Shown in pieces: positions 34,747-43,002 of a stretch of 64,000 nt of DNA (position 1 is the stretch's first letter; each line of letters opens with the position of its first letter). Below the pieces are notes generated by a model. It made no database searches, was not told the DNA's origin, and was given only the letters and a program-made list of their open reading frames with translations. Origin of the DNA: Neobacillus mesonae (GTDB lineage: Bacteria > Bacillota > Bacilli > Bacillales > Cytobacillaceae); contig NZ_JAMBNQ010000019.1 in NCBI RefSeq assembly GCF_023715155.1, forward strand, positions 24,276-88,275, in the 5' to 3' direction. Both the position numbers and the translations under genes were made by a program.

Positions 34747-35385
34747 TTATTTTTCACGTATTTTTTCTAAGATATCAGGCGGGAAAACCATTCGGCAAAT
34801 GACCTTTGCCATTTCTTGATGGTTTATTGAATTTCCGGTTTGTTCCTCTTTTTCATGCTCATGTTCAACTAATACCATAATAGTCCAGGCAACCATATCT
34901 AAATCAAGATCTGTCCAAGTCAGTTCTTTTTCTGCTAATTGTTTTAAACCATATAAGATTCTGGCGTGAATTCGTTTTCTTGCCGTTTTCATCACTTCAG
35001 CAAGTTCAATATCCTTTGATACGATTTCAGGTAACACACGGTAAAGTTCGGATTGATGCAGCCGTTTTTCATGTGTCTCTAATAAAGAGGCAATTAATGA
35101 CTCGGGGTCACTAGAATGCCAATAAGGTTCAGGTGCCAGAAAATTATCGATTTTGTCCTCCATAAGGGACATGAGAAGCTGGCGTTTATCTGAAAAATAC
35201 CTATAGAAAGTACCTACAGCTACTCTGGCATGGGCAGCAATATCCTTTGCTGTTGTGTGCTCATAGCCTTTTGTAGTAAATAGGATCCTCCCGCTCTCAA
35301 GCAATGCATTTCTTTTCTGCTGGGCCCGTTCCTGTCTTGGAATAAATGGAAACTCACCGACCAGCTGATCTTCTCTCTCCGACAT
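34747..35385 (-). CDS. TetR-family transcriptional regulator
   Basis: The 212-residue protein has the TetR N-terminal helix-turn-helix (ALLESGRILFTTKGYEHTTAKDIAAHARVAVGTFYRYFSDKRQLL) and a diverged helical ligand domain. The ATG at 35385 follows AGAGGTGG; the frame is open seven codons further. Two palindromes upstream (35427-35440 and 35478-35491) are likely its own operators. It is co-oriented with sasA directly downstream, so it may control the alarmone synthetase. The inducer is unknown. Confidence 0.85.
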   Translation of the reverse strand: MSEREDQLVGEFPFIPRQERAQQKRNALLESGRILFTTKGYEHTTAKDIAAHARVAVGTFYRYFSDKRQLLMSLMEDKIDNFLAPEPYWHSSDPESLIASLLETHEKRLHQSELYRVLPEIVSKDIELAEVMKTARKRIHARILYGLKQLAEKELTWTDLDLDMVAWTIMVLVEHEHEKEEQTGNSINHQEMAKVICRMVFPPDILEKIREK

Positions 35386-35426
35386 GTTTACCACCTCTGG
35401 AATCATCTTACCATAAATCTAAAAAT

Positions 35427-35440
35427 TGAACTATAGTTCA
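35427..35440. promoter_or_regulatory. Palindromic operator 1 upstream of tetR
   Basis: TGAACTATAGTTCA is a perfect 14-bp palindrome, 41 bases upstream of the tetR start. Together with the second copy it is the probable binding site of the TetR protein. Confidence 0.65.
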
Positions 35441-35448
35441 TGTTTTTA

Positions 35449-35476
35449 TTGACAAACATCTTTTTATCTGTAATAC
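35449..35476 (+). promoter_or_regulatory. Candidate sigma-A promoter between the two operators
   Basis: TTGACA (35449-35454), a 16-base spacer and TAATAC (35471-35476) resemble a vegetative promoter on the plus strand, pointing to the small paralogue gene at 35671. The two palindromes flank it, so TetR could repress it. Confidence 0.4.
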
Positions 35477-35477
35477 T

Positions 35478-35491
35478 TGAACTACGGTTCA
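35478..35491. promoter_or_regulatory. Palindromic operator 2
   Basis: TGAACTACGGTTCA is the same palindrome as at 35427 with altered centre bases. The centre-to-centre distance is 51 bases, about five helical turns. Confidence 0.6.
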
Positions 35492-35670
35492 TGTTATGAT
35501 GTATCCCTTTTAAAATACACCCCTTTCAAATAAAACATAACATGACCGATTTTTTTTATTATTTTTCCCAGAAACCTTTGTGTTAAAGAAGGATATCTAT
35601 GAATTTTTCCGAATAATATAATGTAACAATTGCTATTTATCTTTCATTCTTTCGAAAGGTGTTGATTTGT

Positions 35671-35826
35671 ATGGCCAATCAAACAGAATCTAAAAAAATA
35701 TTAGTTAATTCCACTATCCCTTTAAAAGGAATTGTAAAAGCCATTTTCAACGATACCGTTCACGTACAAATCGGAGGAAAAGTGATTCCCATTCCTTCAT
35801 CTGAATTTGCAATGGAACAAAAATAA
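35671..35826 (+). CDS. Small paralogous protein B (51 aa)
   Basis: The ATG at 35671 is preceded by GAAAGGTGTTG, the same leader as the paralogue at 33745. The product MANQTESKKILVNSTIPLK... shares the core GIVKAIFNDTVHVQIGGK and ends in IPIPSSEFAMEQK. Repeated retention of a Gly-Gly turn and alternating hydrophobic residues suggests a small beta-rich fold. A terminator follows directly. The function is unknown. Confidence 0.75.
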   Translation: MANQTESKKILVNSTIPLKGIVKAIFNDTVHVQIGGKVIPIPSSEFAMEQK

Positions 35827-35830
35827 TAGT

Positions 35831-35866
35831 AAAAAACGATGTCTAGGTAGAAGACATCGTTTTTTT
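35831..35866. terminator. Bidirectional terminator
   Basis: AAAAAACGATGTCT at 35831-35844 pairs with AGACATCGTTTTTTT at 35852-35866, between the small paralogue B gene and the convergent tag gene. Confidence 0.9.
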
Positions 35867-36427
35867 GTAGCAATAACAAGAAGTGATATGGTCGTTTACC
35901 ATTCCCGTTGCCTGCATATATGCATAGCAAATCGTGGAACCGACAAATTTGAAACCGCGTTTCTTTAGGTCCTTGCTCATTTGATCACTGATTTCGGACG
36001 ATGCCGGAACTTCACTATGATCTTTGAAGTGATGCTGCACAGGTTTCCCATCAACAAAAGACCAAATATAATCAGCAAAAGAACCAAGTTCCTCTTGGAC
36101 CTTCAGAAAGGCTTTCGCATTAGTCACAACGGCATTAATTTTTAGCCTATTCCTCACAATTCCCTCGTTATGTATTAATTCCTCAATCTTTTGCTCATCG
36201 TAAAGAGCAATTTTTTCTGCCTCAAATTGATCAAAGGCAGCACGATAATTCTCACGTTTCTTCAAAATGGTGTACCAGCTTAACCCTGCCTGTGCTCCTT
36301 CTAGATTTAAATACTCAAACAATTTGCGGTCGTCATACACTGGGACTCCCCATTCATGGTCATGATAATCAATATATAACGGATCCTGATTCACCCACCC
36401 GCAGCGTTTGACCTCTTCCTTTTCCAT
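35843..36427 (-). CDS. tag: DNA-3-methyladenine glycosylase I
   Basis: The 194-residue helix-hairpin-helix enzyme excises 3-methyladenine from DNA. It shows the family start KRCGWVNQDPLYIDYHDHEWGVPVYDD, the zinc ligands Cys (RCGW), His (second His of YHDHEWG region) and the C-terminal HxxxCxC (HITSCYCYKK), plus LEGAQAGLSW and GFKFVGSTICYAYMQA. I chose the ATG at 36427, six bases after GAGGTG. The stop codon lies inside the terminator stem. Confidence 0.93.
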   Translation of the reverse strand: MEKEEVKRCGWVNQDPLYIDYHDHEWGVPVYDDRKLFEYLNLEGAQAGLSWYTILKKRENYRAAFDQFEAEKIALYDEQKIEELIHNEGIVRNRLKINAVVTNAKAFLKVQEELGSFADYIWSFVDGKPVQHHFKDHSEVPASSEISDQMSKDLKKRGFKFVGSTICYAYMQATGMVNDHITSCYCYKKTMSST

Positions 36428-36483
36428 TGCTTGCACCTCACTGCTTCATCTTTAAGACTAAACCCCAGTTTATTTTACATAAG

Positions 36484-36600
36484 GGCTGTGTTAAAAGATA
36501 TTGTTGATTTTATAGTCCTGTTGATTGGAACGGAAGGCACGAAGGCTCCCCGAACCGCTTGTACCTAGAGCGGAAATCAACAGCCATATTTAACAGATCC
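36484..36600. repeat. Remnant of a dispersed intergenic repeat
   Basis: CTGTTGATTGGAACGG near 36520 and GCGGAAATCAACAG near 36576 form an imperfect inverted pair, with the GC-rich GGCACGAAGGCTCCCCG between. The composition and the 'gcggaaatcaacag' end resemble a common Bacillaceae interspersed element. It lies between tag and the LysR gene. Confidence 0.5.
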
Positions 36601-36635
36601 TAATAAAAAAATTCAACTTCATTCATCGGGGGTCT

Positions 36636-37529
36636 TTACTGCCAGTTAATATGGGATAAATAGTTTCGGAACTGATGAATGGAATCTTTCATAATATAGC
36701 CCTTTTTTTGGACAATCCATAAGTCCCTTTTAAAATCGATTCCCTTTATGGTTAAAGCTTTTAATGACCCTTCTTTGATTTCCTTTTCAAGGGTCAGCCT
36801 GGATAAAATCGATATCCCCATGTTTTCCTCAACTGCCCTTTTAATCGCCTGGGTACTGCCAAATTCCATATAGATATGAAAAGAAGCATCAATTTGATTT
36901 TCCTTCAAAATATCTTCTGCCACAATACGGATGCCGGAATTTTCTTCCCTCCAAATTAACTTTTCAGCCAATACTTCTTCTATCGTTACCATTTCCCGAT
37001 CATTCCAAATATGGTTGGTAGAACACACAACCACCACTTCATCCTCAGCAAACCTCTTTACCTTATATTCTTCACCTTTTACTTCTCCTTCAACCAATGC
37101 AATATCAATCTCATCTTTTCTCAATAGTTCTAGTATCCTAGGGGTGCTTCCAATTTTCAAAGTTACTTCCATTTGCGGGAATTCCTTTTTAAACTTTCCT
37201 AGTATATTGGGGAGTAAATATTCTCCAATGGTTAAGGAGGCACCAATATTTAATAAAAAATCATATTTCTCTTTTGAATGATTGATAATGGCCAAGGACT
37301 GCATAAAATCATTTACGATTTTTTTAGCTATTGGATAAAGGATTCTCCCGCTATCTGTCAACGTTAGTTTTCCATTATCCCTATCAAATAAAAGTGTGTT
37401 ATAGACATTTTCCAATTGACGAATTTGCCTCGTTACTGCTGGCTGCGTAAGAAATTTTACTTTAGCTGCTTTATTAATACTACCTTCCTCGACCACGAGG
37501 CAAAAGATTTCAAGGTTTTCTATTTTCAT
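36636..37529 (-). CDS. LysR-family transcriptional regulator
   Basis: The 297-residue protein has an N-terminal winged helix-turn-helix (FCLVVEEGSINKAAKVKFLTQPAVTRQIRQLENVYNTLLFDR) and a substrate-binding-like effector domain (NIGASLTIGEYLLPNILGKFKKEFPQMEVTL). The sequence is closest to the CysL/YwfK type, but no sulfur or nitrogen gene is adjacent that would define its target. The neighbour upstream is a degenerate gene. Confidence 0.88.
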   Translation of the reverse strand: MKIENLEIFCLVVEEGSINKAAKVKFLTQPAVTRQIRQLENVYNTLLFDRDNGKLTLTDSGRILYPIAKKIVNDFMQSLAIINHSKEKYDFLLNIGASLTIGEYLLPNILGKFKKEFPQMEVTLKIGSTPRILELLRKDEIDIALVEGEVKGEEYKVKRFAEDEVVVVCSTNHIWNDREMVTIEEVLAEKLIWREENSGIRIVAEDILKENQIDASFHIYMEFGSTQAIKRAVEENMGISILSRLTLEKEIKEGSLKALTIKGIDFKRDLWIVQKKGYIMKDSIHQFRNYLSHINWQ

Positions 37530-37541
37530 TTCATCACCACT

Positions 37542-37905
37542 CTATGATCCTCCATCAAGATTTTTGGCACATCGGAATCCAAGGTTGCTTGAGGAACTAT
37601 CAGGAGTATTGGAACTTCTTGCGGACGCTCGATATTGATTACAATATGATTTATGACATAAGCAGGGTCCGCCCCTCATAACGCGGCTGACACCGTGCTT
37701 TGAACCAATTGGATTTTTGATTATCTTATCATTAGAATGGTCATTGGTAAACCAATCCGAGCACCATTCCCATACATTGCCGGCGATATTGTAAAGACCA
37801 AAGCCACTGGGTGTAAAAGAATTACTGGTGCTGTGGAAAAGTACCCCTTCTCCATGGTTTTGCTTTTGGCGCTGCTTTAACCGGTTTATTACCTCAACTG
37901 AAACT
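37542..37905 (-). pseudogene. Truncated formylglycine-generating enzyme (sulfatase-modifying factor) homologue
   Basis: On the minus strand, a frame from just after a TGA near 37908 to the TAG at 37542-37544 encodes about 120 residues with unmistakable FGE-sulfatase C-terminal motifs: [41 protein letters not shown] with the two active-site-type cysteines, and LGFRCAKN. A full family member is about 250-300 residues, so the N-terminal part is lost. No start codon or ribosome site fits, and no sulfatase gene is nearby. It is a decayed gene. Confidence 0.75.
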
Positions 37906-37916
37906 AATAATCATGA

Positions 37917-37954
37917 AAAAAGAGTCCTTTCAACATTGTTCAAAGAAACTCTTT
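37917..37954 (-). terminator. Terminator of the alpha/beta hydrolase gene
   Basis: On the minus strand AAAGAGT...ACTCTTTTTT with an inner CTTT/GAAAG pairing lies 12 bases past the hydrolase stop codon and ends in a T-run. Confidence 0.6.
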
Positions 37955-37966
37955 CCCTACTATTCG

Positions 37967-38794
37967 TTAGTTCTCTTGATTAATAATTGAAAGTATAGAT
38001 TCAAATACCACTGACCATTCCTCTGTATCCGGGTCAATTAGTTTAAAGTGTTCGGAATAAGGAAGTGCCTTCAGCCTTACATGATCGCCTGCAGATTTTG
38101 CTGCTTTTGCAAAACTTTCACTGATGCCGATGGGTACATTGATATCCAGTGAACCATGAATTAGATCCATTGGAACCCCGATTGGCAGCAGTTCAATGGG
38201 AGAACCTTCATGATACCTGAATGGAACATCTTCCATTGTACCGCCCATTAGATCTCGAGTTGGATTATCACTGATCTTACTTATTTTTTCCCTTAGTTGA
38301 TGAACTTCACACATAAGGGCTAAATCATTAACTCCCGCTAGACTGATCACACCTTTAATCGGTAATGGATTTTCAAAATTGCCCAAGATACTTTCTTTCG
38401 GAAGCCTGTGCCTTGCTGCTGCCCATAATGCCAGATGTCCGCCAGCAGAATGTCCAATGGTCACGACACGGCTTAAATCAAGCGGATAATTTTCTGATAA
38501 AGTCCGGACAAATTCAACTGCACTGGAAACATCCTGAAAAGTACCAGGCCATCCTCCTCCTTCTTGACCGACCCGCCGATATTCAATATTCCAAACCGCA
38601 ATCCCCATTGCGGTTAAACTTTCAGCAAAGGGGTTCATCAGATTCAATGATAAACCTGCCCTCCAAAAACCTCCATGTATCACAATCGCAACAGGGAACG
38701 GCCCTTCTCCCTCTGGAATCCTTAAGTCTCCAAATTGATTTTCATTACTGCCATAAGATATTCTTTTAAAATCTCTTTCTTCTGAAACATCCAT
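37967..38794 (-). CDS. Alpha/beta hydrolase (esterase/BD-FAE type)
   Basis: The 275-residue enzyme has the HGGFW oxyanion motif, the nucleophile in GHSAGG (serine near residue 125), the acid region LIHGSLDINVP and the catalytic His in SEHF near the C-terminus. This pattern matches the esterase/lipase-like family that includes kynurenine formamidase-type enzymes. I chose the ATG at 38794, nine bases after AGAGG; a second ATG two codons upstream is too close. The substrate is unknown. Confidence 0.82.
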   Translation of the reverse strand: MDVSEERDFKRISYGSNENQFGDLRIPEGEGPFPVAIVIHGGFWRAGLSLNLMNPFAESLTAMGIAVWNIEYRRVGQEGGGWPGTFQDVSSAVEFVRTLSENYPLDLSRVVTIGHSAGGHLALWAAARHRLPKESILGNFENPLPIKGVISLAGVNDLALMCEVHQLREKISKISDNPTRDLMGGTMEDVPFRYHEGSPIELLPIGVPMDLIHGSLDINVPIGISESFAKAAKSAGDHVRLKALPYSEHFKLIDPDTEEWSVVFESILSIINQEN

Positions 38795-38928
38795 TGTCAT
38801 CTACCTCTTTTTCCAAGTAATACTTGATAATAGGTTAATTTTATCATCTTCCATATAATCAGATTAACATATTCTCTGAAAAACATTAACATTTAGAAAA
38901 CTATATAACAAAAAACCCCTTGTCTGAT

Positions 38929-40152
38929 TTAGTTAACAGTCGTCCCATCCAGCTTTTTTGAAAAAATATATTGATTTTGACTCGCCCCTAGGCCTGCCAT
39001 CACCATTAAACAAGTTAAAATTAAACAAATAGTTAAAGGTATAGTCCAAGAATGATAGAGATCAAATATGATTCCCATTAAAAATGGACCAATTGCTGCC
39101 ATTAAATATCCGATTGACTGAGCCATCCCGGACAAATTTGAAGCCTCTTGAACATTGGCTGTTCTCAACGTAATTAAAGTAAGTGACAAGCTGATAGCCG
39201 CTCCTTGACCAGCACCAAAACAAATAATTCCTATCGTGATGAAAAAAATATTTCCACCAGCCAAAAGGAGGGAAAAACCAATTAAATCAATAATGCCTAT
39301 AAATAGAACAATTCCCCTTTGATCTTTAAACCGGTCTGCAATAATCGGTATCAAAAACATGGTGGGAAGCCCTAATATTTGGACAAGTGATAACATCCAT
39401 CCTCCAACAGATTTTGAATATCCTAAACTTGTAATAATCTCTGGGAGCCAGGCAACCATACAAAAAAATAACAAAGATTGGATCCCCATAAACAGCGTTA
39501 CTTTCCACGCAATCGGTGATTTATAAATCATTCCTTTTGATGGCTGTTTTACAAATTTAACTGAATGATCTTTATTAAATAGTTGAAAAAGCCAGCAAAG
39601 AACTGCAATAAAAGATAAAACGGCCCAAATACTTAAAGAAAACTTCCAATTTGAAAATGTTGCAATTGGATAACTTACCCCTGATGCAATCCCGGCACTT
39701 AATCCCATTGATAATGTATAGCCCCCGGTCATGAGTCCCGTTTTATCAGGAAAATATTCCTTCACAATTCCAGGCAGCAGCACATTGCAAAAAGCAATGC
39801 CAACTCCAAGTAATGCTGTACCCAAAAATAAATTGATTAGGATCCCTGTAGACCGAATCACAATTCCGATTGTGAGCAGCAGCATACCAAAAAACATTGC
39901 CCTTGAATGACCCATTTTTAGTCCTAATTTTGGAGCAAGAGGTGAAATAGCAGCAAACGCTATTAATGGCAAAGTGGTCAGCATCCCTGCAGTTCCATTG
40001 GAAATTCCCATTTCATTTCGGATAAAGGTAATCACTGGACCCACAGATGCAATCGATGCACGTAAATTAAGTGCAGCTAAAATGATTCCACTAATAATCA
40101 GCCATCTCTTTTTTGAGGATGGCATATTTAAAAAGTAATTCTTAATGTTCAT
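38929..40152 (-). CDS. MFS transporter, CynX/NimT type
   Basis: The 407-residue protein has about twelve membrane segments and the CynX-type signature region ALNLRASIASVGPVITFIRNEMGISNGTAGMLTTLPLIAF. The family includes the cyanate transporter CynX and 2-nitroimidazole exporter NimT. The frame extends to 40191, but the ATG at 40152 follows AGGAGA at good distance. The substrate is unknown, and no cyanase gene is present. Confidence 0.82.
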   Translation of the reverse strand: MNIKNYFLNMPSSKKRWLIISGIILAALNLRASIASVGPVITFIRNEMGISNGTAGMLTTLPLIAFAAISPLAPKLGLKMGHSRAMFFGMLLLTIGIVIRSTGILINLFLGTALLGVGIAFCNVLLPGIVKEYFPDKTGLMTGGYTLSMGLSAGIASGVSYPIATFSNWKFSLSIWAVLSFIAVLCWLFQLFNKDHSVKFVKQPSKGMIYKSPIAWKVTLFMGIQSLLFFCMVAWLPEIITSLGYSKSVGGWMLSLVQILGLPTMFLIPIIADRFKDQRGIVLFIGIIDLIGFSLLLAGGNIFFITIGIICFGAGQGAAISLSLTLITLRTANVQEASNLSGMAQSIGYLMAAIGPFLMGIIFDLYHSWTIPLTICLILTCLMVMAGLGASQNQYIFSKKLDGTTVN

Positions 40153-40379
40153 AAAAAGTCTCCTCATATCTGTGATTCTATTTCTGCCCATGAAAGTAAA
40201 AACGAATGAGGAACTCCCCCACTCGTTTTTTCCACTTATTCAAACCTATTTTTTTACTTATGATGACCCCAATATACTTAGAATCAAGTAATACTTGGTA
40301 TATAGGTGATCAGAATCAGTGCAACAACCGCCACTTAGCTAGACGTTCTATTTTTATTTCGCTTATAGAGCGATGCGAT

Positions 40380-40532
40380 AAATAGTGCGATTCCTCACAG
40401 CGGTGTACTAAATTCCTTTTTAAAACCCTCTTTTTCAAATGCTGGTACCATTACCTTGCTCATCATAGCGGTTTGAGCATTTGCAGACCCTAAAATGGTT
40501 TCCAAAAACATATTTGTCACAATAATTAACAT
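40380..40532 (-). pseudogene. Possible TRAP-transporter large permease (DctM) remnant
   Basis: The minus-strand frame from ATG at 40530-40532 reads about 45 residues containing GSANAQTAMMSKVMVPAFEK and EGFKKEFS, then meets TGA. This resembles the DctM-type motif in which GS-A-A-A is followed by IPAM-K-GY---F. Full DctM proteins have about 430 residues; nothing else of the protein is left. The match is short, so the assignment is tentative. Confidence 0.4.
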
Positions 40533-41063
40533 ATGCCAAACCACCACGAAAATGACCTAGAAACACTTTTTAAAACTGAAAATATCACTATATTGTTGTA
40601 TATAAAGTATAATATCAACATTAACGAGCGTCAATTAAAATATTCTAAATATTAGGAAATTATTTGATAAACAAAAGTATTAAATAATATAAATTTCAAA
40701 AAAGTGAAGACCTAGCTTTGCTCCTGAATTCCATTTTTCCTTTTCAACTTCGTTTTACTTGATAAGTTATTATCCCTACAGTTCTTTATTTTTAATTTTC
40801 AAATTTGAAATTGTTTAACATACTTGTTCGATACAATTGAATCCTATCCAATTTTCCTGTCAATTGATTCTATAATATTAGGAATATAAAAAAAGGCCGT
40901 CCCCAAAAAGTAAGTAGTTCCGATAATGTGGAGAATATCTAAGAATTCGTTGCATGAATAACAAGTAATTAACAATATAACTAGCACACAAAAAAGCTTG
41001 GGATTTTTATCTTTAATATGGAGAGGTTGTACAAGTCGTTAAATGCTAAGGCAAGTTTGATAA

Positions 41064-41249
41064 ATAGGCGGAGAAATTTCCCTTAAGTAACAAAAAACAC
41101 TGAAAATAGCTAAAATAGACGGAGGGTTTCCGCCTATTGACTCAAAAAATGTGAAAATAGGTAATTTTGCTTTGGATAAGCGGAAAACCTCCCCTTATAT
41201 TCCCCGAAACGAGCTCCATTCTGCATATAGCGGAAAAATCTCCGCTTAT
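41064..41249. repeat. Four spaced 23-bp imperfect palindromes
   Basis: Elements of 23 bases start at 41064, 41115, 41176 and 41227 (steps 51, 61, 51). Each has the form ATARGCGGA...TCCGCYTAT with small variations: ATAGACGGA/TTCCGCCTAT, ATAAGCGGA/TCCCCTTAT, ATAGCGGA/TCCGCTTAT. The first is the most diverged. They lie in DNA without genes. Confidence 0.75.
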
Positions 41250-41455
41250 TTTACCTTCGCCGGTTACCCAATTATGGACTACTTATGTTTCAAAAAAACC
41301 AAGTGAACCTCAGTAAAAAACAACCTAGCTAATTGCATAGGAATTAACAAGTAATTAGCTCATTGACAACAACTATTGTCAATATGTTTTTTAGGCTGCG
41401 ATTTTGCTGGCTAATTAAAGTGGTTATAGCTCTTGGTGGTTGATAAATAAGAGGA

Positions 41456-41495
41456 AAATAGGAGACAAAATCGTATGTGACTTTGTCTCCTATTT
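41456..41495 (-). terminator. Perfect 14-bp stem-loop downstream of the pirin gene
   Basis: AAATAGGAGACAAA at 41456-41469 pairs with TTTGTCTCCTATTT at 41482-41495. It lies 70 bases past the pirin stop codon and may terminate it. Confidence 0.55.
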
Positions 41496-41565
41496 AACAT
41501 GCTGTTTGGTATGCTTGTCCACCGAAACGGAACTACTTACCCAAAAAGGAACAACCTAAATTTGT

Positions 41566-42267
41566 TTAGTCTATTTTTTTCATTTCCAAGATTACTGCAT
41601 GAGTCTTTTCGTTCGCTTTAATCAGAATGTCTTCCCCGACAATCTCCATTGCATCTCTTGTTCCAAGTTCGATATCATTCACGCTTGAGTTTCCCTCGAC
41701 CTGAACCATGTAGGCTTGTCTTCCTTCTGCAACCGGAAAACTGATTTCTTTCCCTTTATCAAGTTCAAGTGAATAGATATTGGCATCCTGATTTATTTTT
41801 ATTGGCGCATTTCCTTCTTTATTTGATACCATATGAAGCCATTTGTTATGGCGGTCATCCCAGTTAAATCGGTAGTCACCATAGTTTGGAGTGTAGCCAT
41901 TCTTATCTGGGATAATCCAGATTTGTAAAAATCTAAGTGCTTGATCCCCCAAGTTTTGTTCACTATGAAATACTCCTGTTCCAGCACTCATATATTGAAC
42001 ATGTCCGCGGCTAATAGTGCTTTTATTCCCCATGCTGTCCCCATGTGTAAGCTCGCCTTCCACCACATAAGAAATAATTTCCATGTTTTGGTGTGGATGA
42101 AGATCAAAACCGGTTCCCGGAGCAATCATATCATCATTTATTACCCGGAGCATCCCAAAATTAATGTTTTTTGGATTATAATATTCCGCAAATGAAAAGT
42201 GGAACACACTTTTTAACCATCCTAAATTACTTCTGCCCATGTTTTTATTATCTAATTTTCGTAACAT
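41566..42267 (-). CDS. Pirin-family protein (YhhW-type cupin)
   Basis: The 233-residue protein is a bicupin of the pirin family. The N-terminal cupin shows GFDLHPHQNMEIISYVVEGELTHGDSMGN, with the metal-binding His, His, Glu and His-type residues, and ISRGHVQYMSAGTGVFHSEQN. E. coli YhhW oxidises quercetin; the physiological role here is unknown. The ATG at 42267 is preceded by AAGGAGAG; the frame extends nine codons further. Confidence 0.87.
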   Translation of the reverse strand: MLRKLDNKNMGRSNLGWLKSVFHFSFAEYYNPKNINFGMLRVINDDMIAPGTGFDLHPHQNMEIISYVVEGELTHGDSMGNKSTISRGHVQYMSAGTGVFHSEQNLGDQALRFLQIWIIPDKNGYTPNYGDYRFNWDDRHNKWLHMVSNKEGNAPIKINQDANIYSLELDKGKEISFPVAEGRQAYMVQVEGNSSVNDIELGTRDAMEIVGEDILIKANEKTHAVILEMKKID

Positions 42268-42394
42268 CTCTATCTCTCCTTCATTAAATCTCAATCGTTA
42301 TTATCTCGAATTCAAGATAATGATATACCTTTTACTTGTTTTTGTCAAAATGAAAAAGAAAAGTTTCTTATTATTGTTATGCAGCTGGTTGCCA

Positions 42395-42800
42395 ACACCT
42401 GCGGAAATAATGGACCATGTTTCTTTTTACCATTAACCCCGCTGTTTCTTCCTGACGGGCAATAGAACACAGGCCTTTTTACCGCCAGCCTCTTTTTTCT
42501 TCTCTGGCGGGCAATAGATACGGTTTCTTTTTACCGTTACCCTCTTTCTTCTCCTCTAGCGGGTAATAGAAACGGTTTCTTTTTACCGTTACCCTCTTCT
42601 TTCTTCTCTAGCGGGCAATAGATACGGTTTCTTCTTACCGTCAGCCTCCTTTTTCTTCTCTAGCGGGCAATAGATACGGTTTCTTCTTACCATTAGCCTC
42701 CTTTTTCTTCTCTAGCGGGCAATAGAACCTGCTCCTTTTTACCGCCACCCTTCTTTTTCCTCTTGGTCATGCAATAGAACCAAAACCCATTCCTTTTCCA
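42395..42800. repeat. Second tandem array with a 52-nt period
   Basis: The motif CGGGCAATAGA (or a variant) begins at 42456, 42508, 42560, 42612, 42664 and 42716, with a degenerate copy at 42768; every step is exactly 52 bases. A decayed copy (GCGGAAATAATGG) lies at about 42402. Each unit contains ACGGT-N8-ACCGT, a short hairpin, and a pyrimidine-rich tail (CTCCTTTTTCTTCTC). It shares period and layout, but not sequence, with the array at 1.6-2.7 kb. Confidence 0.9.
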
Positions 42801-43002
42801 TCTCATCCTGAAATTTACATCTGGATGCGTTATATAACTCGTCTTTTTACCGCCGTCTCTCACAAACAGCAATAGTACATGTTTTCCATAACACTTCCAT
42901 TCAAACCCAGTATCTCAAAAACACGCCAAAGCCCAATATTGTCCCCTCCTCCATATGTTACGCATAAACTAACAAAAAAACTAAAAAAGGAGTGGAGTGT
43001 GA
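42801..43002. other. Intergenic stretch before the coiled-coil gene
   Basis: This segment holds a diverged fragment of the array (CTTTTTACCGCCGTCTC near 42842 and AGCAATAGTACATG near 42868) and the leader of the following gene, with AAAGGAGTGGAG near 42985. No gene was seen. Confidence 0.5.

Larger units (their letters stand above)
40153..41565. other. 1.4-kb intergenic region with remnants and palindromes
   Basis: No intact gene was found on either strand. It holds a probable TRAP-permease remnant (about 40380-40532), an AT-rich stretch, four 23-bp palindromes (41064-41249), an inverted repeat ATTGACAA/TTGTCAAT near 41363-41384, and a strong stem-loop at 41456-41495. Confidence 0.7.

Noticed and set aside
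42239..42436. 65-codon plus-strand frame.
   Set aside because: Antisense to the pirin start and running into the second array; no start signals.
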